This document shows, piece after piece, positions 7,625 to 15,993 of a stretch of DNA of 21,447 bases. Every line of letters starts with the position of its first letter. Positions within the stretch are counted from its first letter, which is position 1. This DNA comes from JABMMZ01 sp040386935 (lineage in GTDB: Bacteria; Bacteroidota; Bacteroidia; NS11-12g; UBA955), in assembly GCA_040386935.1 (NCBI GenBank), contig JAZKEQ010000071.1:1-21447 (forward strand), read 5' to 3'. A program made the translations under genes and the position numbers. The notes under the pieces were generated by a model. The model ran no database searches and was not told the DNA's origin. It was given only the letters and a program-made list of their open reading frames with translations.

Positions 7625-9271
7625 ATGGCTAAGAACAATCACCCAAAGGCGTTGCCTTATTTATTTTTTTCTGAAATGTGGGAGCGTTTCGGTTATTACC
7701 TGATCATCGGCATTTTCACACAATATCTGATGGAAACATGGAATGGTACATCGGGTGGATTTGAGATGGCCAAAAAGGAAGCTTACGATATATTTGGGAC
7801 CTTTATTGCGCTGGTGTTTCTTACGCCATTTATTGGCGGATTACTTGCCGACAGAAAACTGGGTTATACCAAAGCCATTATTATCGGTGGCACTTTAATG
7901 GGTATCGGCTATTGCGGTTTATCCATTCACAATCTCACTATTTTTTATATCAGTTTAGCATTTATTATCGTTGGTAATGGTTTTTTCAAACCCAATATTT
8001 CTACATTATTAGGCAATCTTTACAACAAAGATGAATACAAAGCCAACAAAGATGCCGGTTACAATATTTTTTATATGGGTATCAATGTGGGTGCTTTAAT
8101 CTGTAATTTCATCGCTGCTTATCTTAGAAATAAATATGGTTGGGGTTATGCATTTATGGGTGCAGGTATCGGCATGTTCCTTGGCCTTATTGTTTTTTTT
8201 ATTGGCATGAAACACTACCGAGATGGTGATATTATAAAACCTACTACATCAGAGGACACGCCATTGGGGAAAATATTTCTCACCATTTTTTTACCGGCCG
8301 TTATTTTCGGATTTTTAGGTTGGATGATTCCGGGCGATATTTTAGGCAGCGACAGTTCTGATGCATTTATCTGCTCCACCTTACCTGTTATTTATTTTTA
8401 CTACTCACTATATGCCAAAGCAAGTACCGTAGATAAAAAACCAATCTCCGCTTTGCTGGTTGTGATGTTGGTGTCTGTCATGTTTTGGGCGGTGTTCAAG
8501 CAAAACGGAACCGCATTGACAACCTGGGCAAAGTTTTATACCGATCGTGGCGTATCAGTAACTGCTGAGCCGCTTTTAGACAGTCTTAAATTAATGGAAA
8601 AAATTCCTTCGGGGGTAGGCATGGTAGACAAGTTTGACCACAATTTCAACCTGATGAAAAATGATTCAGGAAAAGTGATTCAGGAATTGGGAAGACATAT
8701 TTATTTCAGAAATCTTCCTGTAGAAAATGCACCCCCAATGGAACAACCCATTAAAGTCGTCAATACAGAATTGTATCAATCGATCAATCCTTTTTGGGTG
8801 GTGGCATTAACTCCTGTGGTGGTCGCATTCTTTATGTTTTTGAAACGCAGAAAAAAAGAACTGACAACACCTTCTAAAATTGCATGGGGTTTATTTATTT
8901 CTTCGCTCTCTCCTCTTGTTATGGTAGCAGCTGTTTATGTTTGTCATAACGGCATGGACAAAGCAAGCGCCTGGTGGTTGTTTGGTACTTATGGGGTTAT
9001 TACAGTAGGTGAATTATTTTTAAGTCCAATGGGTTTAAGTCTGGTTTCAAAACTCAGTCCTCCCCGACTTACGGCACTCATGATGGGTGGCTGGTTTTTA
9101 AGTACATCGATAGGTAATAAATTATCGGGTATACTGGCATCATTGTGGGATAAGTTTGACAATAAAGCCAATTTCTTTTTAATGAATACTGTTTTGTTAT
9201 TGATATCGGCAGCAATCATTTTCATGATGATCAAATGGCTGAATAAAATATTCAGAGAATACGTTAAATAG
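7625..9271 (+). CDS. POT/PTR family proton-coupled peptide transporter
   Basis: The 548-aa protein has the 12 or more membrane helices of the major facilitator superfamily. POT signatures are clear. The proton-coupling ExxER motif is EMWER at residues 17-21, followed by FGYY. The PTR2 signature appears as GGLLADRKLGYTKAI and as FFKPNISTLLGNLY with NKDAGYNIFYMGINVGAL. These carriers import di- and tripeptides across the inner membrane using the proton gradient. A roughly 110-residue stretch between helices in the second half (from about residue 300, PSGVGMVDKFDHNFN to PIKVVNTEL) is a hydrophilic extracytoplasmic loop longer than in the E. coli proteins, and resembles the long POT subtype common in Bacteroidota. 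The patatin-like gene begins three bases after the stop, suggesting co-transcription. Confidence 0.93.
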   Translation: MAKNNHPKALPYLFFSEMWERFGYYLIIGIFTQYLMETWNGTSGGFEMAKKEAYDIFGTFIALVFLTPFIGGLLADRKLGYTKAIIIGGTLMGIGYCGLSIHNLTIFYISLAFIIVGNGFFKPNISTLLGNLYNKDEYKANKDAGYNIFYMGINVGALICNFIAAYLRNKYGWGYAFMGAGIGMFLGLIVFFIGMKHYRDGDIIKPTTSEDTPLGKIFLTIFLPAVIFGFLGWMIPGDILGSDSSDAFICSTLPVIYFYYSLYAKASTVDKKPISALLVVMLVSVMFWAVFKQNGTALTTWAKFYTDRGVSVTAEPLLDSLKLMEKIPSGVGMVDKFDHNFNLMKNDSGKVIQELGRHIYFRNLPVENAPPMEQPIKVVNTELYQSINPFWVVALTPVVVAFFMFLKRRKKELTTPSKIAWGLFISSLSPLVMVAAVYVCHNGMDKASAWWLFGTYGVITVGELFLSPMGLSLVSKLSPPRLTALMMGGWFLSTSIGNKLSGILASLWDKFDNKANFFLMNTVLLLISAAIIFMMIKWLNKIFREYVK

Positions 9272-9274
9272 ACT

Positions 9275-10045
9275 ATGTACAATACCGGTATCGTACTTTC
9301 AGGAGGTGGCATGCGCTGTATGTCTCATTTGGGCACATTAAAGGCACTTGAGGAATTAGGCATCAGGCCTGATATTATTTCCGGAACAAGTGGAGGAGGC
9401 ATAGTGGCTGCATTTCTTGCAGTAGGATACAATGCCGAAAAAATCATCCGTATTATTCAAACAGCTAAATTGTTTGAGTGGTCGCACATAAGCCTGAAAA
9501 AACCGGGATTGTTTGATATGCAATCATTTGAAAAAGTATTTCGCGAACACTTTGATGATTACACTTTCGAGACTTTACCCATTCCATTAATTGTAAATGC
9601 AACTGATATTACTACCGGTGAATGCATCTATTTCTCATCCGGTGATTTGGTAACACCCTTATTGGCATCATGCTGTATTCCTGTTGTTTTCGATCCTGTT
9701 ATATTTGAGAACAGACACCTTGTAGATGGTGGTGTGGTTAATAATTTTGCAATTGAACCGCTACAAAATAATTGTAAAAACATCATTGGTATTCATTCCA
9801 ATTCGCTTTCTAAAAAAACACCACTTGGAAAAACTGAAGTGCTTGATAGGTGCTCTCATCTAACTCTAGCAGCATCGGTACGCCACAAAGCCACTTTATG
9901 CGATTTATTCATTGAGCCCCCTGATATGAGCAGATTCAGCATGTTCGATTTTAAAAAAAGTATGGAAATTTACAACGCAGGGTATGAATACACCATGAGT
10001 ATCAAAGACAGTATTATTGCATATAAAGAAAAAAGCAAGGTGTAG
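9275..10045 (+). CDS. Patatin-like phospholipase (RssA-type)
   Basis: The 256-aa protein has the patatin hydrolase layout: oxyanion loop LSGGGMRC (8-15), nucleophile elbow GTSGG with Ser39, and the catalytic Asp151 in VDGGVVNNF. CCIPVVFDPV (133-142) is the conserved stretch before the Asp. It has no signal peptide or membrane segment and is close in size to the bacterial RssA/YchK type, so a cytosolic serine lipase or acyl hydrolase acting on phospholipids or similar esters is likely. The natural substrate is unknown. It follows the peptide transporter by three bases and ends five bases before the convergent glycosyltransferase gene. Cysteines next to the oxyanion loop and before the Asp are not part of the catalytic dyad. 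Confidence 0.9.
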   Translation: MYNTGIVLSGGGMRCMSHLGTLKALEELGIRPDIISGTSGGGIVAAFLAVGYNAEKIIRIIQTAKLFEWSHISLKKPGLFDMQSFEKVFREHFDDYTFETLPIPLIVNATDITTGECIYFSSGDLVTPLLASCCIPVVFDPVIFENRHLVDGGVVNNFAIEPLQNNCKNIIGIHSNSLSKKTPLGKTEVLDRCSHLTLAASVRHKATLCDLFIEPPDMSRFSMFDFKKSMEIYNAGYEYTMSIKDSIIAYKEKSKV

Positions 10046-10050
10046 TGTAC

Positions 10051-10887
10051 CTACCATTTCACCCAATGGCCACAACCAAAAACTGACAACAGTCGGTACA
10101 ATTTCATTTTCCATGCAATGCTTTTTACACTGCCCCATTTTTTGTGAAACTGCAAATGTCCTTTCAATAATTTTTCATTGCGTAAAATCCATTTATACCC
10201 ATCGGTAAATAGGTACTTGGGTAAATTGGGATATTGACTGGTTACTCTATTGTATTCTGATTGCCCTTCTTCCCTATTGCTTTCTGTATTTACACCACCC
10301 AGATGCCTGACAACTGACTTGACAACAACTGCGTGTGGCATATGATGCTTGCGCAATGTCATGGCATAATCATCGTCAGCATAGTAAAATTCAAATTGTT
10401 CATCGAGCTTGCCTGTAATTTTAAACAGTTCTTTCTCTATAACAATACACCAGCCTTTGATGTGTTTCCTGACATTATAACCCAACACATACGCATTTGC
10501 ATCCCATTGCTCATTGGGTTCAACAGGTGAAAATGAGTGTATTTCAGGGTGAGCATTTTTTACTTTTAATATTTCAGTAAACCACTCTTTTTGAAATTCC
10601 AGATCATTGTTGCACAAAGCAACGAAGCGCCCTTCTGCAGCTGCTATACCGATATTGAGATAGGCATGGAAATTAAAAGCCTGCTCCGGAACAATTACTT
10701 TTACATTGGGTGGAAATTTGTACCCGTCATCATGGTAATTTTTATTGCTTTCAATGACAATAACTTCCAGCGAAATATCTTTTCCAAATACCTCAGATTG
10801 CTGTAAAGTCTGAATACAATTCAGATTCATATGGTGAATTTTTTCACCATTGGTATAGCTCAAAATAATTGCTGAAAGACTTACCAT
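10051..10887 (-). CDS. Family 2 glycosyltransferase
   Basis: The 278-aa protein has the GT-A fold of family 2. It starts with the strand LSAIILSYTNGEKI (the nucleotide-contacting loop), followed by EVIVIESN. NIGIAAAEGRFVALCNNDLEF (78-98) carries the metal-binding motif here written NND instead of DxD. The acceptor and catalytic region is EFYYADDDYAMTLRK (166-180). There is no membrane segment, so it acts at the cytosolic face, adding a sugar to a glycan or lipid acceptor. Donor and acceptor are unknown. It stands alone on its strand, divergent from gpsA over 61 bp, and is not part of a visible polysaccharide cluster, although the acetyltransferase-galE operon lies about 5 kb away. Confidence 0.9.
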   Translation of the reverse strand: MVSLSAIILSYTNGEKIHHMNLNCIQTLQQSEVFGKDISLEVIVIESNKNYHDDGYKFPPNVKVIVPEQAFNFHAYLNIGIAAAEGRFVALCNNDLEFQKEWFTEILKVKNAHPEIHSFSPVEPNEQWDANAYVLGYNVRKHIKGWCIVIEKELFKITGKLDEQFEFYYADDDYAMTLRKHHMPHAVVVKSVVRHLGGVNTESNREEGQSEYNRVTSQYPNLPKYLFTDGYKWILRNEKLLKGHLQFHKKWGSVKSIAWKMKLYRLLSVFGCGHWVKW

Positions 10888-10892
10888 TCGTG

Positions 10893-10900
10893 CAATATTA
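10893..10900 (-). promoter_or_regulatory. -7 promoter box for the glycosyltransferase gene
   Basis: On the minus strand this reads TAATATTG, one mismatch from TAnnTTTG, five bases before the ATG at 10887. It would give a leaderless or nearly leaderless transcript. Confidence 0.35.
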
Positions 10901-10932
10901 ATTTATTTTTTTGTTTCCTTTTATAAACCCTT

Positions 10933-10940
10933 TAATTTCG
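10933..10940 (+). promoter_or_regulatory. -7 promoter box for gpsA
   Basis: TAATTTCG, one mismatch from TAnnTTTG, eight bases before the GTG start at 10949. It pairs with the minus-strand box at 10893-10900 in the same 61-bp divergent region. Confidence 0.35.
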
Positions 10941-10948
10941 CACAACAA

Positions 10949-11956
10949 GTGAATGAGGATTTGAGACAAATAGCAGTTATCGGCAACGGCAGTTGGGCCA
11001 CCGCACTTATCAAAATAATGTGTGATAGCGGAGAACAACTGAAAATAACATGGGCGCTTCGCAATGAAGATGACACTGTGTTTATGCACAAGTACGGGCA
11101 CAACCCCCGCTACCTGACTGATGTGAGGATTGATTTTAACAAAGTAATACTGACTACCGATACTCAAAATGCTATAGAATCGGCAGATACCGTATTAATT
11201 GCTGTACCCTCTGCTTTTGTGCATAGCGTACTCAAAGAATTACCAGAAAATATTTTTAAAAATAAAATTGTCTTATCAGCTGTGAAGGGTGTAATTCCTG
11301 AAACCCATCAAATTATCAGTCATTATCTGAAAGATACCTGGAAAGTAGATAACGACCAAATAGCAGCAGTAAGCGGACCTTGCCATGCCGAAGAAGTGGC
11401 CATGGAAAAACTCAGCTATTTAACACTGGCAACAACAGGTGACACAACGGCATCAACATTAGAAAAACTATTGACCTGCCATTATATATTTTGTAAAACC
11501 ACCACAGATATTGACGGCATTGAGTATTCATCTGTATTGAAAAACGTATATGCCATAGCTTGCGGCATTTGTCATAGTTTAGGGTATGGTGATAATTTTC
11601 AGGCGGTATTAGTATCGAATGCAGCGAAAGAAATAGAGCGCTTTTTAGATGCCAGTCACCAAACCCACAGAGATGTAAAAGAGAATGCCTATTTGGGCGA
11701 TTTATTGGTAACAGCATACTCACAATTCAGTCGCAACAGAACCTTTGGTGCCATGCTTGGAAAAGGCTATACCGTTACAAGTGCACAAATGGAAATGAAC
11801 ATGATTGCAGAAGGATTTTATGCCACCAAATCCATGTTTGAAATTAATGAAACTGTAAAAGCTGAGATGCCAATTCTGAATGCTGTTTATGACATTATTT
11901 ACAATCATCTTTCAGCGCGCAAAACCATGGTGGAACTCACCAAGGCGCTGATCTAA
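10949..11956 (+). CDS. gpsA: NAD(P)-dependent glycerol-3-phosphate dehydrogenase
   Basis: The 335-aa protein reduces dihydroxyacetone phosphate to sn-glycerol 3-phosphate for phospholipid synthesis. The dinucleotide motif IGNGSWATAL is at residues 11-20 (the canonical form is GxGSWGTA, so Gly is Ala here). SAVKGV carries Lys113, SGPCHAEEV (142-150) is the family signature, LKNVYAIACGI holds catalytic Lys198, and YLGDLLVTAYSQFSRNRTFG is the C-terminal substrate-binding block. The start must be the GTG at 10949, because there is no ATG before the nucleotide motif and the next Met comes after it. The gene ends in a 4-bp tail-to-tail overlap with the symporter gene, with both stops inside CTAA. 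Length matches the family. Confidence 0.95.
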   Translation: MNEDLRQIAVIGNGSWATALIKIMCDSGEQLKITWALRNEDDTVFMHKYGHNPRYLTDVRIDFNKVILTTDTQNAIESADTVLIAVPSAFVHSVLKELPENIFKNKIVLSAVKGVIPETHQIISHYLKDTWKVDNDQIAAVSGPCHAEEVAMEKLSYLTLATTGDTTASTLEKLLTCHYIFCKTTTDIDGIEYSSVLKNVYAIACGICHSLGYGDNFQAVLVSNAAKEIERFLDASHQTHRDVKENAYLGDLLVTAYSQFSRNRTFGAMLGKGYTVTSAQMEMNMIAEGFYATKSMFEINETVKAEMPILNAVYDIIYNHLSARKTMVELTKALI

Positions 11957-13218
11957 TCCTGGTGATTGATTGGTTCCCCCTCCATCTTACTGACCGCAAC
12001 AGTAGCAATGGCATTACCCACAACATTGGTAGCAGTGCGACCCATATCCAAAAACTGATCGATAGGTAATAGCAAAGCTAACCCTGCTTCAGGAATACCG
12101 AACCCTGCAACAGTAGATGCGATAACCACCAATGATGCACGAGGCACACCTGCTATCCCTTTACTTGTAATCATCAAAACCAACAACATAGTTATCTGCT
12201 CCCCGGGTTCTAAATGAACGCCATAGGCTTGTGCAATTAACAGCGAGCCGAATGTCATGTACATCATGCTACCATCGAGATTAAATGAATAACCCAAAGG
12301 CAAAACAAAGCTGGTAATTTTATCTTTGATACCAAAACGATCGAGCTGATTCAATAATTTAGGATAGGCCGATTCGCTGCTGGCTGTAGCAAATGCAAGA
12401 ATTAAAGGTTCCTTGATATGATCGAGCAAACGCCAGATTTGTTTTTTGATAAAGGCATAGCCGAACAACAGCAATACAGCCCACAACACCAGCAATCCTA
12501 AATAAAACATACCGATGAGTTTGCTGTAATCCCATAAAATATCTAGTCCTTTTTCGGCAATAACAACAGCAATAGAACTGAATACTGCAAAAGGTGCTAC
12601 CCACATGATCATATTGGTAAGTTTCAACATGGCATGCGCCAGTGAATCCATCAACTTTACGATGGGCTCTCCCTTTTCACCAATGGCTGACAAGGCCAAA
12701 CCAAAGAGAATGGAGAAGATCACAATTTGCAAAATCATTTTATGACTTGACAATGCCACAAAAATATTTTCAGGCACCAGTTGATCTACAAAATGCAACA
12801 ATGTTGGGCCATCTGTTTTAGCCAACAGGCTCATATCTGCAGGAGGTAAACTTCCTTTGAAAGCTTCACCCGGTTGCAAAATATTGACAAGTACCATTCC
12901 CAAAGTCAATGAAATTAAACTGGCAAAAATGAACCATCCAATGGTTTTTACGCCCATGCGACCAACGGTTTTGGCATCACCTATTCCGGCCACACCAACT
13001 ATTAGTGTACTCAACACCAAAGGTCCTATGATTAATTTAATCAATCGCAGAAACACAACACTTCCCAACGATGCATAGTCTTTAAATTCCTTGATGGCAT
13101 CAGCATCGGTCGCATAGGTATTATTAACAAACCAGCCCACTAAAATACCGGCTAGTAATCCAACGAAAATCCACACTGTGAGATTTTCTTTTCTAATGTT
13201 TTTAAATGCTTTGTTCAT
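11953..13218 (-). CDS. Dicarboxylate/amino acid:cation symporter (DAACS family)
   Basis: The 421-aa membrane protein matches GltP/DctA/Glt-Ph. It has about eight transmembrane helices starting at residue 14 (LTVWIFVGLLAGILVGW). The serine-rich re-entrant hairpin reads ATASSESAYP, the NMDGT-like Na+-binding motif is FNLDGSMMY, the second hairpin is MITSKGIAGVP, and the last helix carries DMGRTATNVVGN with the substrate-binding Asp and Arg/Asn. It imports glutamate, aspartate or C4-dicarboxylates with Na+ or H+; which of these cannot be told. I start at the ATG at 13218, 10 bp after the radA stop. A TTG at 13248 would add ten residues but would overlap radA. It is likely co-transcribed with radA. 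Confidence 0.92.
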   Translation of the reverse strand: MNKAFKNIRKENLTVWIFVGLLAGILVGWFVNNTYATDADAIKEFKDYASLGSVVFLRLIKLIIGPLVLSTLIVGVAGIGDAKTVGRMGVKTIGWFIFASLISLTLGMVLVNILQPGEAFKGSLPPADMSLLAKTDGPTLLHFVDQLVPENIFVALSSHKMILQIVIFSILFGLALSAIGEKGEPIVKLMDSLAHAMLKLTNMIMWVAPFAVFSSIAVVIAEKGLDILWDYSKLIGMFYLGLLVLWAVLLLFGYAFIKKQIWRLLDHIKEPLILAFATASSESAYPKLLNQLDRFGIKDKITSFVLPLGYSFNLDGSMMYMTFGSLLIAQAYGVHLEPGEQITMLLVLMITSKGIAGVPRASLVVIASTVAGFGIPEAGLALLLPIDQFLDMGRTATNVVGNAIATVAVSKMEGEPINHQD

Positions 13219-13228
13219 ACGTTTATTT

Positions 13229-14590
13229 TTAACCGAATAAATATTCAAATGCCTCTTCTATTTTAGCAATGGCGATGATTTTGATTTTACTTTTTTGTGT
13301 ATCAATGCCTTTGTTGTATTTGGATACCATAATTTCTTTAAAACCCAACTTTTCAGCTTCACTGATACGCTGTTCTATCCGCGACACAGCACGCACTTCA
13401 CCGCTCAACCCTACCTCTGCCGCAAAAGCCATTTCAGCACTGATGGGTAAGTTTTCATATGACGAAAGTATGGCCGACACAATACCCAAATCAAGTCCCG
13501 GGTCTTCCATTTTCATACCACCCGCTATGTTCACAAATACATCTTTTGCGCCTAATTGGAACCCACAGCGTTTTTCTAACACAGCCAACAACATACTGAG
13601 TCTGCGCAAGTCAAAACCATTACTAGTTCTTTGAGGTGTTCCATATACCGCACTGCTTACCAGGGCCTGTGTTTCCAGCAATATGGGTCGTATGCCTTCT
13701 ACAGCACAACTGATGGTAATGCCACTTAAATTTTCTTCGCGTTCACTTATTAAAATCTCTGATGGATTTTCTATTTCTCTTAAACCCGTTCCCCTCATTT
13801 CGTAGATGCCTATTTCGCTAGCGGAGCCAAAGCGGTTTTTAAGCGTTCTTAAAATTCTGTAATTATAATGCCTGTCGCCTTCAAATTGCAGCACTGTATC
13901 CACCATGTGTTCCAGCACCTTAGGACCTGCAATATTGCCATCCTTATTGATGTGCCCAATCAGAAACACAGGCACATTGGTTTCTTTGGCAAAGCGCAGT
14001 AATTCTGCCGTACACTCTTTTATCTGACTGATACTGCCCGGTGGCGAATCGATATTTTCTGACGACAAGGTTTGTACCGAATCGACAATCAGAATTTCAG
14101 GTAAATCGTGTTTTAAAAAATTCAAGAGATTGCTCAGGGATGTTTCGCACATCACATAGCAATTATCATTTTTAATACCGATGCGTTCGGCACGCATTTT
14201 CAATTGACTTTCGCTCTCCTCTCCACTGATGTACAGCACTTTTTTCTGCACATTTAAGGCTAATTGCAATAGCAGGGTCGACTTACCGATACCCGGTTCA
14301 CCACCTATCAGGGTAATGGAACCCGTTACCAAACCACCTCCCAGCACTCTGTTCAATTCATTGTCAGGCAGAAACAAACGCGTTTCAATGCCTTCCTCTA
14401 TGTCTTTTACACGCTTGGGTTCTACTTTATTGTTGGTGTTCTTTCCCCATATCTTTTTTTCAGACCCACTTTTCGAAACCACTTCTTCTGTAAAACTGTT
14501 CCATGCTTCGCACGATGGGCATTTTCCCAGCCATTTAGAGGCCTGGTGACCACAATTTTTACAGAAATATTTAACGATTGCCTTTGCCAT
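13229..14590 (-). CDS. radA: DNA repair and recombination protein RadA/Sms
   Basis: The 453-aa protein has all RadA parts in order: an N-terminal C4 zinc finger (Cys10, Cys13, Cys24, Cys27), a RecA-like ATPase with Walker A GGEPGIGKST (96-105, Lys103), Walker B ILIVDS near 167-171, and the RadA-specific KNRFG motif (251-255). It ends in a Lon-protease-like domain without a protease active site (FVNIAGGMKMEDPGLDLGIV). RadA drives branch migration and D-loop extension in recombination. Length agrees with the usual 450-460 aa. The ATG at 14590 immediately precedes the zinc finger. The symporter gene follows on the same strand. A 14-bp palindrome sits just upstream of the start. Confidence 0.97.
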   Translation of the reverse strand: MAKAIVKYFCKNCGHQASKWLGKCPSCEAWNSFTEEVVSKSGSEKKIWGKNTNNKVEPKRVKDIEEGIETRLFLPDNELNRVLGGGLVTGSITLIGGEPGIGKSTLLLQLALNVQKKVLYISGEESESQLKMRAERIGIKNDNCYVMCETSLSNLLNFLKHDLPEILIVDSVQTLSSENIDSPPGSISQIKECTAELLRFAKETNVPVFLIGHINKDGNIAGPKVLEHMVDTVLQFEGDRHYNYRILRTLKNRFGSASEIGIYEMRGTGLREIENPSEILISEREENLSGITISCAVEGIRPILLETQALVSSAVYGTPQRTSNGFDLRRLSMLLAVLEKRCGFQLGAKDVFVNIAGGMKMEDPGLDLGIVSAILSSYENLPISAEMAFAAEVGLSGEVRAVSRIEQRISEAEKLGFKEIMVSKYNKGIDTQKSKIKIIAIAKIEEAFEYLFG

Positions 14591-14603
14591 TTTTATCTAT
14601 CAC

Positions 14604-14617
14604 AAATGTGCACATTT
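14604..14617. promoter_or_regulatory. 14-bp perfect palindrome between radA and the VWA gene, possible operator
   Basis: AAATGTGCACATTT is identical on both strands. It lies 14 bases upstream of the radA ATG, over the expected radA promoter, in the 157-bp divergent region. A further copy of the half-site AAATGTG occurs at 14655-14661. A dimeric repressor site is a reasonable guess, but no regulator is identified, and an AT-rich palindrome of this size can arise by chance. Confidence 0.3.
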
Positions 14618-14747
14618 TTACTTGTATTTATTTTCTGCCCCTCCTATTTTTTTTAAATGTGTAAATAACATTCTTTAAAAAACATTTCACCCAACAATTT
14701 ACCTTTTTCATTTTTAAAGGATTCAGCTATATCAAATATTATATATT

Positions 14748-15911
14748 ATGAATAAGCTCATCATCTTATGCTGCCTATTGCTTGGCCTTTCATGCACCAA
14801 TGCACAACCGCCTCAAGTAACTGCTTTTACCACTACTGACCCTCAACCAAAAAAGACTGACAACCCCAAACACAATGTCATTCAACTTGCCCTGCTACTC
14901 GATGTGAGCAATAGCATGGACGGGCTCATTGATCAGGCCAAGTCTGAATTGTGGTCGATTGTGAACGAAGTGTCTAAGGCTTCGAAAAACGGGCATGCCG
15001 CTAAACTTGAAATAGCCTTGTATGAATACGGCCGTCAAAGTCTGACACTAAAAAATGGCTACGCCAGAAAACTGCTCGACTATACATCTGATTTGGACAC
15101 TATTTCTCAGGTATTGTTCAGCCTGACTACTGATGGAGGTGAAGAATACTGTGGCAATGTGATTAGACACAGCTTGGATGAATTAAAATGGCAGAACAAC
15201 GACTCCATCTACCGCGTTATTTTTATTGCAGGCAATGAGCCTTTCAATCAGGGCAACACCAGTTATAAAACCAGCTGCCTGGCCGCTTCTGAAAAACGCA
15301 TCATTATCAATACCATTCATTGCGGTGATTCGGCAACCGGTGTGGTTGAAATGTGGCGCGATGGAGCCCGCACCGGCAAAGGCGATTATTTCTTCATCGA
15401 CCAAAATATTCGCTATGTGGAAATTGCCACTCCTTATGATGATGCCATCAGCGATTACAACGACAGCATTAACTCTACATACATTGCTTATGGCGCTTCG
15501 GGCATGTTATACAAAGACAACCAGATGAGACAAGACCAAAATGCCATGGAGATGGGCACATCATCTGCGTTGAAAAGAACTGCATCAAAATCGAACAGAG
15601 CGGTATATTCCAATACCAAATGGGATGCAGTAGATGCAAGTATTGCTGACTCAACATGGATTACAAAAGCAAAAGACGAAGAACTTCCAACAGAAATGAA
15701 AGGCAAAACCATCGTACAAAAAAAGGCCATCATTAAACAGAAAGAAAAAAGCAGAACTTATTATTCAAAAAATATTGCACAACTGAGTAGAGACAGAGAA
15801 AAATACTTGCAGAACAATAAAGGAGCTAACAATGAAAGAACCCTAGGAGCAGCGCTTATTTCAGCCATTCGCAAACAAGCCATGGCCAAGGGTTTTGAAT
15901 TTATTGAGTAG
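14748..15911 (+). CDS. Secreted VWA-domain protein
   Basis: The 387-aa protein has a signal sequence (LIILCCLLLGLSCTNA, cleavage near residue 19; the Cys at 16 could make it a lipoprotein, but the residues before it are not a classical lipobox). A von Willebrand factor A domain covers about residues 45-240. The metal-ion site is present: DVSNS gives Asp52, Ser54 and Ser56; a Thr-Asp pair occurs in LTTDGGEEYCG; and VIFIAGNEPFNQG follows the fourth strand. The C-terminal 120 residues are charged and probably helical (MKGKTIVQKKAIIKQKEKSR). VWA domains bind protein partners through a divalent metal; the partner is unknown. It stands alone between divergent radA and a repeat tract. A weak TACCTTTT box lies at 14700-14707. 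Confidence 0.88.
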   Translation: MNKLIILCCLLLGLSCTNAQPPQVTAFTTTDPQPKKTDNPKHNVIQLALLLDVSNSMDGLIDQAKSELWSIVNEVSKASKNGHAAKLEIALYEYGRQSLTLKNGYARKLLDYTSDLDTISQVLFSLTTDGGEEYCGNVIRHSLDELKWQNNDSIYRVIFIAGNEPFNQGNTSYKTSCLAASEKRIIINTIHCGDSATGVVEMWRDGARTGKGDYFFIDQNIRYVEIATPYDDAISDYNDSINSTYIAYGASGMLYKDNQMRQDQNAMEMGTSSALKRTASKSNRAVYSNTKWDAVDASIADSTWITKAKDEELPTEMKGKTIVQKKAIIKQKEKSRTYYSKNIAQLSRDREKYLQNNKGANNERTLGAALISAIRKQAMAKGFEFIE

Positions 15912-15913
15912 AT

Positions 15914-15946
15914 GTAGATTCTTTTAATTCTGTTTACACAATCTAC
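15914..15946 (+). terminator. Possible stem-loop after the VWA gene
   Basis: GTAGATT (15914-15920) can pair with AATCTAC (15940-15946), a 7-bp stem with a 19-base loop, just after the VWA stop. There is no clean U-tract, only TTTATAAT. It is a weak terminator or mRNA-end structure at best. Confidence 0.25.
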
Positions 15947-15993
15947 TTTATAATCTCTCATAAAATATTGTTTGGAGTATCTGAACGGCTATT

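Noticed and set aside
11953..11956. Tail-to-tail overlap of gpsA and symporter stops within CTAA
   Set aside because: Real but common in compact genomes; CTAA naturally gives a stop on both strands.
13219..13248. Upstream TTG start for the DAACS symporter
   Set aside because: Would overlap radA; the ATG at 13218 places the first membrane helix at the usual distance.
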